From NCBI GenBank assembly GCA_001247695.2, contig LGRX02035499.1, forward strand, positions 1 to 64,000: a DNA stretch of 64,000 bases. The letters run 5' to 3'. The position numbers and the translations under genes were made by a program. Shown here one piece after another: positions 20,582 through 29,025 of the stretch; the stretch's first letter is position 1, and every line of letters starts with the position of its first letter. The notes under the pieces were generated by a model. It was given only the letters and a program-made list of their open reading frames with translations. It was not told the DNA's origin and did no database searches. Origin of the DNA: Cymbomonas tetramitiformis (taxonomy: Eukaryota > Chlorophyta > Pyramimonadophyceae > Pyramimonadales > Pyramimonadaceae).

Positions 20582-21999
20582 AGGGCGGTGGTGCGGTGCG
20601 GGGGTGACGGCGGTGGGTTCGGCGGTGGTGGCTTTGAGGCGGTGGCGATGGCGGTGGCGGTTTTGGTGGCGGTGGACACGGCGGTGGCGGTTTCGGCGGT
20701 GGCTCGGCGGTGCGGTTTAGGCGGTGGAGAAGTTTCAGCGAGGGTGGTGGTGGCAAGGGCGGCGGCGGTAAAGGCGGAGGTGGACTCGGTGGCGGACTCG
20801 GAGGTGGCGGGGAAATCGGAGTGGGTGGTGGGGTAAAGGCGACGCGCGCGCGACATTCGGTCATGCCGTTATCCATGACGCTGTTCACAATCTTTGGAGA
20901 TGTCGTCACCATATACCCGTTGCGCGCGCCAGAACGTTGTATGTCCAGCACGGCGGCAAAAATACGATTAGAGCCCACATTTACCCCGTCTAGTTGTTTG
21001 TAATCAATGTAATTGTCCCGGAGATGCCGACAAGCCGCCGCAAACGTACCGTGAGCTGGCCTATCGTTTGGGTTGGAAGTGACCGTTTCTAGCCTTGAGT
21101 GTAGAACGCATTGCAAATTGCTGCCAGCGGCCACCGGCACCGTTGAGCCGTACACGTAATAGCCTACGCAATCGAGCGTCATTATGCAAATAGATTCACA
21201 AATACCCATGTGACCTACACTGGTCCAATACGGTGGATCGCTTATACCAACTTTTGCGCTGCACCGCGCACCGTTCTGCTTATTGCTGTACACATTATAA
21301 TAGTAACGCGTCCGCGTGTCGGCGACGGTATAGGCACCGTACCAATTCTTAGTATCGTATACAAAACCGCATATTTTTAACGAGTCTATGTCGTTTGCAC
21401 CTCGCTCCCAACCTCGAGCCATAAAAGTGTCTTTTGCCCTGTCAGTTCCATAATCCCACGCGTTATATTTGTATGTATTGTCGTGCGTTTCCACGCCAGA
21501 TAGATAGTTGGGTAAGCCCTTTGCGTGCAGGGTCTGCGGATTATTGAAACTTGAAAGAGTGTCAGCGGTGGCAATTCGTTTGTCCCAGTTACTCTGGTCC
21601 AAAATCATTTTTGTACTAAAATGCGCAAGATGAGAGTAACAGCCCAAATGATTACAGTCGCAAAAAGCGCCCGTCATAGTCGGAAACATGCAATTGGCGC
21701 TTGCTCCACTGCTTGTGCCAACTACAGTACCACGTTGATTAGCACACGGCAACGGTAACTGTAAAGAACTACGGAAGTAGTAGCTGCAGTAATCACCCCA
21801 AGCCGACAGATCATTATAAGCGAAATGTCCCGACACAACCCAGTACGGGAACTGCACCGGCGTGCTGCCGGAGTACATGTTGTACGGTATTAACATATTA
21901 CCAACAGTGTTCCATGAACCACGAGCGTATCCTAACCATCCTAGTACCAGGCACGCGTAAAAGTATCTTACGCATGACCTACTTTTGCGTAGCAATAGC
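20582..21999 (-). CDS. Pro-rich secreted protein, PAN-like segment
   Basis: A segment of about 430 residues with many Cys, including a PAN/apple-like pattern (GICESICIMTLDCVGYYVYG followed by LQCVLHSRLE). It is followed by Pro-rich spacers (PPPPSPPPSPPPP), within which the open frame changes more than once between about 20,740 and 20,580. At its 5' end it overlaps the next segment in another frame; its own longest frame reaches 22,160 but has no convincing start there. A secretion-like hydrophobic run (FYACLVLGWLGYA) sits near 21,950, so it may alternatively be a separate gene. Confidence 0.55.
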
Positions 22000-22492
22000 G
22001 AATGTCGTATGGATCTTGTCGAAAAATACGGCCGCGCCAATACGCGTGGCTGCGCGCGTCGAACGACGTGAAGCCGCGCAGAAAAAAAACCCTGTTGGGA
22101 TGAAACGTGCGTTCGCATGTTTCTTTTGCACCGCTGTAGGCACTGTTTGCGGCGTTCCACGAACTGTAGGCAAAATATAACGTGCAGTGCAGCTCGGTAA
22201 CGCTAAACGCGGCGCACGCGTCGGTTTGGGAGCAGCCTATCTCGCAAATATCTTCGGTGTATATCACGTCCTCGTCGTACACCTCCGGAGTAACACCCAA
22301 ACATGTTATAGCTTTTGAGGGATCGTCGGTGTCGGTGGCGTTGCGATAGGGGTCGCAAAAACCGTAACCTCTACGTTCGTATTCATGCACCCCGTCAAAC
22401 GACACACGCTCAGCAAAAGTTTTTGCGAGCATTCCTAAAGTCAATAACGCAATTCCTACTTGTTTCGCAAACATGTCTAATGGTATAGACAT
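21968..22492 (-). CDS. Secreted Cys-rich N-terminal segment
   Basis: A 174-residue frame from the ATG at 22492 with a signal peptide (hydrophobic IALLTLGMLAKTFA, likely cut before ERVSF). It has a PAN-like Cys pattern (YTEDICEIGCSQTDACAAFSV...C.LYFAYSSW) resembling that in the next segment. The frame ends at TAA near 21,970, immediately before sequence that continues in another frame, so this is either the start of the giant gene broken by an indel or short intron, or a separate small secreted protein. Confidence 0.65.
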   Translation of the reverse strand: MSIPLDMFAKQVGIALLTLGMLAKTFAERVSFDGVHEYERRGYGFCDPYRNATDTDDPSKAITCLGVTPEVYDEDVIYTEDICEIGCSQTDACAAFSVTELHCTLYFAYSSWNAANSAYSGAKETCERTFHPNRVFFLRGFTSFDARSHAYWRGRIFRQDPYDIRYCYAKVGHA

Positions 22493-22674
22493 GCATAGTT
22501 TACGTAAAATTTGTAAAACAGCCTAATTTAATGTTCTGCATATTACGCAGTACCTGCGGGGCACAAACAATCGACCTAAAATAAATCTATTAAAAGCAGA
22601 TTGTCCGCGTTGCGACTATTCAGGTGTGTAGTCACGAGCGCGCGCAACATCAGGTGCTCCCCACCGCTGCGCGG

Positions 22675-22686
22675 CTATTTATATTA
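22675..22686. promoter_or_regulatory. TATA-like element in divergent promoter
   Basis: CTATTTATATTA lies in the 271-bp gap between the secreted protein gene (minus) and the gene at 22764 (plus). It is 78 bp from the plus-strand ATG. The gap also has GC-rich segments on both sides. Confidence 0.5.
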
Positions 22687-22763
22687 GCCTCGACCCGGCG
22701 CGGGCTTATTTAGACGCCCAGCGCGTCGCACCACTTGCGCGTGCTGCATGTTGAACTCGACAG

Positions 22764-23732
22764 ATGGCCGTCGCGAACCCACCAACGCCGAGCGTCGCGT
22801 TCGCCGACGAGGGAGACATATTTGAACCGGTGCTCGCGAATGTGCGTCACGTGCCCGCTCGGTGGGGGGAGTCCTGTCGCGAGGCCGGCTCCGCGGTTAG
22901 CATCCTGTTGAAGGACACCGGACGGGGTCGTTACCCCAACGCGCGAATCGACGCCACGCGTTTCAAGTACTGCCTGCCGACCACGAACTGGCCGCCCGAA
23001 GTGTGCCAGCGTCTGATCGACGACGCGAAACGTTCAGACTGTACCGAAAGGGCGGTGGTGCACCTGTTCAGCGTGCGTCAGACGCGCAGCCTGCTGACGA
23101 CTCACGTGGGTGCCTCGCGCGAGTACTACATGGGCGCGCACGTGGTGTGCGGCGTGAACAAGCTTTGCGTTCCGCGGTTTGTGGTGCTGCGCCGTTTGCG
23201 CGATCAACGCGCGATGATCGAGCGGTACGCGTGCCCGAGCTTGAAGCGCCCGCGCGACGACACGGATTCCGTGGCCGAGGAAGCCCGCCGCGAGGAGGAT
23301 CTGCGATCGGTTTTCGTACACGCCGTGGCGATGGCCATGCCTCAGACGCACACCGTGCAGCTGGACTGCGCCGCCATCGACACGATGCGGGCTTGTCCGA
23401 ACTCCGACGGTCGATACCGCGACGCCGTGCCGGAGCGCGAGGTGTACGACGTTGTGACGGCGGACATCCGGCGGGGACAGCGTGTCGTGTGGTGCTGCGC
23501 GACCCCGGATGTGGGACGGAGCGCCGTGTTCTCAGCCCGATGCCGCGCGCTGAGAGACGTTGGCTTGCATCGCGTGATCGCCGTACTGCCGACGGGCACG
23601 AAACGCGAGGCCGAACAAAAGTTTAGCGACTGCTGCGATTTCGTAGATTACGAGGCTGTTCAAGCGCGCGAGACTCGAGTGAACTGCGCGAGCGCGCTGC
23701 GTGCACGTCTGACATTGTCGCTGCAGGTGTAA
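22764..23732 (+). CDS. Unknown 322-aa protein
   Basis: ATG at 22764. The GC-rich coding sequence has two parts: an N-terminal roughly 150-residue part with Cys and a VCGVNKLCVPRFVVLRRL stretch, and a C-terminal part with an alternating beta-like and helical pattern (RVVWCCATPDVGRS, VGLHRVIAVLPTGTK). No catalytic motif or family is recognised. The next gene starts 50 bp downstream on the same strand. Confidence 0.65.
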   Translation: MAVANPPTPSVAFADEGDIFEPVLANVRHVPARWGESCREAGSAVSILLKDTGRGRYPNARIDATRFKYCLPTTNWPPEVCQRLIDDAKRSDCTERAVVHLFSVRQTRSLLTTHVGASREYYMGAHVVCGVNKLCVPRFVVLRRLRDQRAMIERYACPSLKRPRDDTDSVAEEARREEDLRSVFVHAVAMAMPQTHTVQLDCAAIDTMRACPNSDGRYRDAVPEREVYDVVTADIRRGQRVVWCCATPDVGRSAVFSARCRALRDVGLHRVIAVLPTGTKREAEQKFSDCCDFVDYEAVQARETRVNCASALRARLTLSLQV

Positions 23733-23781
23733 AACGTATATTTTGCAAAATAAGCTTAACGCATCCGAATATGCACCGCCG

Positions 23782-24858
23782 ATGCGTCGTATGCCGCGGC
23801 GCGTGAACGCCGACCACGTTCGAACCGCGATGGCGCGCAAACGTGCTCCGCGTGATACCAACGAGCCCGTAGATCTCGAACGCATCTGGCGTTGCATGGA
23901 GCGGCTGCAGCAGACCCGTGAGGGCAGCGACGAGGAGACCATCGACACGAAGGAGTCGCTGGACGTCATCGTCGACGCCGATCACGTGTGCACCTCCGAG
24001 TGCACCATGCGCCGATTGCCCGTGACCGGACAGCTGCTGTACCGTTGCGCCGTGTCGAACAACGTGCACGCGTGCGGCGACGCCTGCCATGCGTACACGG
24101 TCGGCAGCGAGGCGTACGTGTGCGTCATAACCGGGAATTGCGTGGGAAAGGAGACCGCGTTGCAGTACACCGTGGACGAAACCGGGGGCGGCGTCACACG
24201 CGACGGATTCGAAGTGCGCCAGCTGCCCAGCAAAACTACCAGACCGGTGTGTAAGGCGCCGAAACCCGTGGACGGCAGTCGGGCGATGTGCGAGCACGAA
24301 AGGATGCGATGCATCGCCGAGCGCGTGGTGGTGCTCTTCCTGTGGTCGGACGCGAGACGCAAGCTGGAGACGCAGATCGGGATGAGGCACAGTCGCGTCG
24401 CGTATCGACACATGGCGGCTTACATTAGGACGCGCACTCAATCGGGCTTGCCGATCGTGCTCACCGATCTGCAGAATTTGTTTGTGACGGAGATGCATCG
24501 CACCGACGGTTGGATGTGCGGCAACGCCAAGCCGCATAGCGGTCGTTTGCGGTTTTTGGTGCAACAATGCATGCAGGTTCAACGGTTGATGCAGATGCCT
24601 CGCGTTCGCGCGCAGCTACAGTCGCCCATATTCCAGCTAGGTATGGCGCTGCAGCACGAATATTTTTCTATAGCCACGCTGTACATAATGCGAGACGGCA
24701 TGCGGAACGACAAGGAGGCTGTGATCGTCAAAAAGGACGCGTATCTCAACAAATATCTACCGAACCTGAACAATCTCGTCGTATTTGGTTTTCGCAAGCC
24801 TCGATTTTCGCATGCCACCGCCTGCGTGCGCATGGCGTTATGTTTGGGTTTGAATTGA
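23782..24858 (+). CDS. Cys-rich putative zinc-binding protein
   Basis: A 358-aa protein from the ATG at 23782; the longer frame starts at a TTG. GTATATTTT at 23,736 is about 40 bp upstream. Residues about 70-130 hold eight Cys plus His in the order C-x3-C (CTSEC), C, H-x-C-x3-C, then VCVITGNC, a probable structural zinc site. The C-terminal third (PIFQLGMALQHEYFSIATL followed by YIMRDGM and YLNKYLPNLNNLVVFGF) looks well folded. I recall similar arrangements in large DNA virus proteins of unknown role but cannot name the family. Confidence 0.65.
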   Translation: MRRMPRRVNADHVRTAMARKRAPRDTNEPVDLERIWRCMERLQQTREGSDEETIDTKESLDVIVDADHVCTSECTMRRLPVTGQLLYRCAVSNNVHACGDACHAYTVGSEAYVCVITGNCVGKETALQYTVDETGGGVTRDGFEVRQLPSKTTRPVCKAPKPVDGSRAMCEHERMRCIAERVVVLFLWSDARRKLETQIGMRHSRVAYRHMAAYIRTRTQSGLPIVLTDLQNLFVTEMHRTDGWMCGNAKPHSGRLRFLVQQCMQVQRLMQMPRVRAQLQSPIFQLGMALQHEYFSIATLYIMRDGMRNDKEAVIVKKDAYLNKYLPNLNNLVVFGFRKPRFSHATACVRMALCLGLN

Positions 24859-24956
24859 GGAAGTGCCGAAAGAACTAACGCAGCGGTGGACGTTTGGCCG
24901 ATGGATGCGTGTATCAAAACGTGTTGTGGATTTAGTTTGAACCACGCCACCTAAAA

Positions 24957-24970
24957 CGTATATATATATA
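24957..24970 (+). promoter_or_regulatory. (TA)n promoter element
   Basis: A TATATATATA run about 55 bp upstream of the ATG at 25021. Similar runs precede the genes at 27,127, 28,415 (minus), 30,937 (minus) and 31,056. Confidence 0.55.
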
Positions 24971-25020
24971 CACTTTCACACGCGCGTGCCCATACCCGTT
25001 TGAAATCTCGTAATACGCGC

Positions 25021-25254
25021 ATGCGCACCATGCATCGCGCGCTCTTAGCAGATTGCAGAATCATCAACGATATCGTGTACTGCAGAGAGTACAACGATCC
25101 GGACGAATCGGAGATACGCGCAATCATCGGTGTGTTTCTGCTGTTAAGTCTGTGCCTCATGACCGGTATTTTGTGCAGCGAAACCTGCAGTCGCACTTCG
25201 TATTACCGTCGCACGCCTTCCGTAAACGGCGCGGCCGCAGGCGATGCGACGTGA
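25021..25254 (+). CDS. Small single-pass membrane protein
   Basis: A 77-aa protein from the ATG at 25021. Residues about 35-52 (AIIGVFLLLSLCLMTGILC) are one transmembrane helix; the N-terminal 30 residues are mixed-charge with two Cys, and the C-terminal tail carries Cys, Arg and Ser. A (TA)n promoter lies just upstream. The size and layout fit a small membrane or virion peptide, but the function is unknown. Confidence 0.6.
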   Translation: MRTMHRALLADCRIINDIVYCREYNDPDESEIRAIIGVFLLLSLCLMTGILCSETCSRTSYYRRTPSVNGAAAGDAT

Positions 25255-25296
25255 CAGCACCGCGGTCGAAGCTGGATGTAACAGGGAGGGGACGAC

Positions 25297-25512
25297 GCGC
25301 GTTTCGGTGTTCGCGCACTCGATGCGCGCGCATATGACGAGCTTTGGCCAGACGGTCCACAAATTTGGTTAGTGCTGCTTGTCCGCTCGGGTTACAGCAC
25401 CGCTGTAGGTTAAGATGTATATAAATGGATAGGTGGACAAATCCGTTAAGGTTTGATAAAATTATTAATTTAGCGTACAAAGCATTATGTCTGTACAGTT
25501 TCAGCCAGCACG
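25297..25512 (+). repeat. Left copy of promoter-plus-start duplication
   Basis: About 215 bp are similar to 26,913-27,152, including TATATAAATGG (25,418-25,428) and an ATG at 25487 with nine matching codons (MSVQFQPAR). After these the copies diverge and this frame stops at 25,583 after 32 codons. It is a duplicated promoter and gene start, probably a truncated paralog of the gene at 27,127. Confidence 0.75.
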
Positions 25513-25633
25513 CGAAATTTCGACACCGTGCATTAGTAGCAAAAAATGCACAATATATATATACGAATTACACAACAAAACGTGAATTTTTAATAACGAT
25601 ATCAATATCGATCCATTTACTAACATCAATCGG

Positions 25634-26824
25634 ATGTGCTTTTACCACGTGATATGGACGCTTGCAACATTTCACGTGTGCACGCTCACTTGTGCAGCGC
25701 CGAGCTTATCGCGATACTTCGAAACTTCACCGGGTATGCCGGTTCCCGCGGCGTATCCGTATCGCAGTTGCGAAGAAGAGATCGACTATGAAATTCGACG
25801 TGATGCGTGGTTTGCGAATCGTACCGAACTGCTCAAACCTTTTCCGATAGAACACTTCGAAATATCCTTTGTTACGGAGAAATCGTGCGACGCGCTATTT
25901 CGTAGCGCCGAAGGCGACGCGGACGCGTTAAAAATTGTGTTCGTTATTGAATCGCACCGGGATGTCCAAATGGTGAAACGCGTGATCTCAAGACTGAGTT
26001 ACGCTTCGCATCACGCGTTTGTGGTGCACCTGGCACAAGACGTTTCGAACAGACATGTTGCGGAGATGAAGATCATCGCGCAGAACATGATGGCCGAGGT
26101 GTGCATATTGCATGGCGGTTATATTACATATCGCACGAGCACTGATATAAGAAGTCTTTACGCGACATTTCATTGGCTTCATCGTCATGTCTTAAATATG
26201 GATTATGTCGTTTCACTCTCTGAAGCGGATTATCCGTTATTCGACGGCCGCGTATTAAACTCGCTCGTCAAATCCGAAACGAACCGAACGTGGCGAGGCA
26301 TCAGCAAACCGATGACAAACATGATGGAGCGTTTTGTTGCGTACGGCATGGGGTGTCGCAAAATACCGTATCACTATCACGTTGTGGCACCAAGAAAGAA
26401 CTGGTTGTTCGATGTCGTGCCGAGTATGCGACCCGCCAAGAGTATGCCGCTATCGAGCGGAGGCATATTTCATAAAACAATGATACAATTTTTACTGACG
26501 GACGATCGAGCGAGAGCCGCGTATATGTTTTTTCGGTTATTAAAGGGGGCGGGCGTCGAGCATTATTGGACCAGCGTGTTCACACTGCCGGAATTGCAAT
26601 CTTGGACGACCGAACGGATGCCTTGTTTCATGACATGGAAAGGAGGGCGCGGCGCTGATGGAACCCGTAATGCGTATTTGACGCTCAAAGAATGGTCGTC
26701 GATAAAAGAGCACATCGAGACGGGCACGCCGTTTGCCCGAAAGTTTGACTCTCATCGCGATCGTGACGTGTTAGACAAAATCGACGAGCATAACAATGTA
26801 CCGCTACGTAGGAGGTCTATGTAA
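25634..26824 (+). CDS. GT14-type (Branch) glycosyltransferase
   Basis: A 396-aa protein from the ATG at 25634, with a hydrophobic signal or anchor at residues 5-22, so it probably acts in the secretory pathway. Residues about 98-330 match the Core-2/I-branching N-acetylglucosaminyltransferase/xylosyltransferase family: KIVFVIESHRD, a conserved DYVVSLSEADYPL at about 190-202, the W-R-G and ERF pair near 220-235, SSGGIFH near 273 and EHYWTSVFTLPEL near 315. The family transfers GlcNAc or xylose from a nucleotide sugar to glycoprotein acceptors. It sits between two copies of a 215-240-bp repeat and next to a gene with an FkbM methyltransferase, suggesting a small glycan-modifying cassette. The exact sugar is not deducible. 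Confidence 0.85.
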   Translation: MCFYHVIWTLATFHVCTLTCAAPSLSRYFETSPGMPVPAAYPYRSCEEEIDYEIRRDAWFANRTELLKPFPIEHFEISFVTEKSCDALFRSAEGDADALKIVFVIESHRDVQMVKRVISRLSYASHHAFVVHLAQDVSNRHVAEMKIIAQNMMAEVCILHGGYITYRTSTDIRSLYATFHWLHRHVLNMDYVVSLSEADYPLFDGRVLNSLVKSETNRTWRGISKPMTNMMERFVAYGMGCRKIPYHYHVVAPRKNWLFDVVPSMRPAKSMPLSSGGIFHKTMIQFLLTDDRARAAYMFFRLLKGAGVEHYWTSVFTLPELQSWTTERMPCFMTWKGGRGADGTRNAYLTLKEWSSIKEHIETGTPFARKFDSHRDRDVLDKIDEHNNVPLRRRSM

Positions 26825-26912
26825 GGTGGGTATCTCTACATTGATGTATATCTCCATCTTTCTGTTTTCTACTTTTGCGACCGTGTTTTTTTAACGCGAT
26901 CCAAAATCTCAA

Positions 26913-27152
26913 ACGCGTTTCGGTGGTCGCGCACTCGATACGCGCGCGTATGGCGAGCTTTGACCAGGCGGTCCGCAATTTCGGTTAGTGCCGCTCGTCT
27001 TGTCGGGTAACAGTACCGCTGAAGGTTAAGATGTATATATATATATATATATATACGTACATGGATGGATAGGTGGAGGAATACATTAACGTTTAAGAGT
27101 TTTAATAATTTAGCGTACAAAGCATCATGTCTGTACAGTTTCAGCCAGCACG
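26913..27152 (+). repeat. Right copy of promoter-plus-start duplication
   Basis: Matches 25,297-25,512 with small indels, the largest being an expanded (TA)n run at 27,033-27,055. Together the copies bracket the GT14 gene. Confidence 0.75.
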
Positions 27153-27315
27153 TAAATATAATGCGCATACGGCCCTGATAAAAAATGCGATCGCGTATGA
27201 GATGGACGGTTTTACTGAAAAAACGAAAATAAACGTATTGGTCGCCGACGTCAAAGTCCGTGACACGAACGGTGAATGTTTACGCTTTCCGAAACTTTCT
27301 TTACCTACAGCATGA
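27127..27315 (+). CDS. Small unknown protein
   Basis: A 62-aa frame with an ATG at 27127, about 70 bp after a (TA)n run. The first nine residues (MSVQFQPAR) are also encoded by the duplicated start at 25,487. The rest (INVLVADVKVRD, then LRFPKLSL) has a beta-strand-like pattern. No family is recognised. Confidence 0.5.
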   Translation: MSVQFQPARKYNAHTALIKNAIAYEMDGFTEKTKINVLVADVKVRDTNGECLRFPKLSLPTA

Positions 27316-27404
27316 TTGGTGTACAATTACAACACGATAAATTGTAATTTTACGACATTTACGACCTAATATGCGAGGGTGTAGAGGTTCTTTCTCTTTT
27401 TTTT

Positions 27405-28415
27405 TTAACACGCAGACATCCACTCTCGCATGATTTCGGCACAGTAATTGTTGTTTTTCAGGTTCAGAGTTTTGTTGCATTCTATCGATTGGCCTGGATG
27501 CTCTCTTTGCATAATATAATTTTTTGAGCGCCTCCATCTTTCTGCACTAAGATGCCAATATTCGGGCGTAAAGAGATGTAACCGTGTGTGTGGTACATGT
27601 GCCCACAATTCCGTATCCGCTTTGTTAAAATATATCGCGGCTGCATGAAATCCACACGACATAACAAACTCGTAACCCTTTTTACGCAAAAGGTTGTGCA
27701 CGTTCTCGGTGGGACGTTCAATCTCAATCACGCGGAAGTTGTGCGCATCGAAAAGTTTTGGCACCAGAACGTATCCCTCTGCACCCTCCACGTCTATGGT
27801 GAAGTAATCGATTTGCCTCGGTGCATCGAATAATTGTAACGCTGCAATCAAGCCGACGCTAGACACCTTGGTCACTTTGTCGGGCAAGAATGTGTTATCG
27901 GTTTCAAGTCCTATCGAAGTTCCAACAATACCGGATAAACCATTATTGTGATCTGCAAATTCAACTTCGGAGTGGTTGTCACCGCCAACCACGGTGCTCA
28001 ATATGTTACAACTGCGACGGGTCAAGGTTTTCAAGTATTGTATTTGTGGCTCCACGCATATTCCACTCCATGAGAGCGCAACATCAAAATAATACGTGTT
28101 GCTTAAATCAACTGCGTCATTCGCTCCTATGTCCAAGTAATATCCGGATTTCATATCTTTCATTACACTGCTTACAAACTCATCCTGACCGGCTTGCGCG
28201 GCATATTTTACTACACGATAAGCGTTGCGTGGCGCGATCCATATTTTACGCAGTCCCAAACTTGGCGACGTGTGTGATAGATATTTTTGATCACCAGTGT
28301 AAAGACCGCACCAAAACTTTGGTAAAATACATACACCAATCAAAATGCCGACCAAATATAACAGGTGTAAACGCGATGTTTTTTTTGGAATTTGTTTGAT
28401 CATACAGGTTTTCAT
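27405..28415 (-). CDS. FkbM-family methyltransferase, membrane-anchored
   Basis: A 336-aa protein from the ATG at 28415; a longer frame begins at a GTG. Residues about 15-37 form a transmembrane anchor (LHLLYLVGILIGVCIL) typical of Golgi-type enzymes. The methyltransferase core shows the SAM-binding motif GYYLDIGANDAVDLSNT near 90-105, GICVEPQ near 120, and IDYFTIDVEGAEG near 200, the usual signature of the FkbM (Methyltransf_21) family. Such enzymes methylate sugars or similar hydroxyls. A (TA)n promoter is 30-50 bp upstream on the minus strand. It is convergent to the 27,127 gene and close to the glycosyltransferase, so a glycan-methylating role is likely but inferred. Confidence 0.85.
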   Translation of the reverse strand: MKTCMIKQIPKKTSRLHLLYLVGILIGVCILPKFWCGLYTGDQKYLSHTSPSLGLRKIWIAPRNAYRVVKYAAQAGQDEFVSSVMKDMKSGYYLDIGANDAVDLSNTYYFDVALSWSGICVEPQIQYLKTLTRRSCNILSTVVGGDNHSEVEFADHNNGLSGIVGTSIGLETDNTFLPDKVTKVSSVGLIAALQLFDAPRQIDYFTIDVEGAEGYVLVPKLFDAHNFRVIEIERPTENVHNLLRKKGYEFVMSCGFHAAAIYFNKADTELWAHVPHTRLHLFTPEYWHLSAERWRRSKNYIMQREHPGQSIECNKTLNLKNNNYCAEIMREWMSAC

Positions 28416-28446
28416 TTTCACAATTATTGTGATCGCACACACGCAT

Positions 28447-28463
28447 TTATATATATATATATA
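28447..28463 (-). promoter_or_regulatory. (TA)n promoter element
   Basis: TTATATATATATATATA lies 32-48 bp upstream of the ATG at 28415 on the minus strand. Confidence 0.55.
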
Positions 28464-28599
28464 CTTTGACTGGTGGTGAAATTTTAGGAATGTATACTGA
28501 AAAACTCACGCGCAGCTAGGAGACAACGTTACGCAAGTGACGTATAGTTAAAAAAGGCTATCATTTATAAAATACGTTCGGTTATTTTCGTCCATAACG

Positions 28600-29025
28600 A
28601 TGGCTTCGGCGCCACCGAACAATATGGAAATGCGCGTGGCGCGGCTTGCAGCAATAAAATACGCGTTGGTCCCCACCCACATCAGCAACACGGCATACAA
28701 CCCGCGCATCATTGCGAACCGGCCCTGCTACGTGATCGTGCAACTGTGGTGTATGTATACGCGCATCCCCACGCCGTACAAGTGGACGGTGTGTAATTTT
28801 TACCCTTACAATCGTTTAAATAAATCACTTCAACACACGACGATTCAACTGTACATGCTGCGCTCAATTTTCTTACGTATATTCAAAGGTAGCGCGTCCT
28901 TTATGTCGTTGTGCTCCGGGTCCCACGCCAGCATCACATGTACGCGATCGTGGTGCACGCGAGCGCGCATCGTCCCGACAGTAAACGCTGCCTTGCGATA
29001 CATCAGCAGATCGTCCATAAAGTGA
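28600..29025 (+). CDS. Unknown protein overlapping an antisense gene
   Basis: A 141-aa frame from the ATG at 28600. TTTATAAAA at 28,564-28,572 is a well-placed TATA element. The first 85 residues look protein-like (IKYALVPTHISNTAYNP, YVIVQLWCMYTRIPTPYKW). The last 60 lie antisense to the gene at 28,845-29,927 and are Ser/Arg/Cys-rich, so the true end may be earlier, through a splice or mutation that is not evident. Confidence 0.5.
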   Translation: MASAPPNNMEMRVARLAAIKYALVPTHISNTAYNPRIIANRPCYVIVQLWCMYTRIPTPYKWTVCNFYPYNRLNKSLQHTTIQLYMLRSIFLRIFKGSASFMSLCSGSHASITCTRSWCTRARIVPTVNAALRYISRSSIK

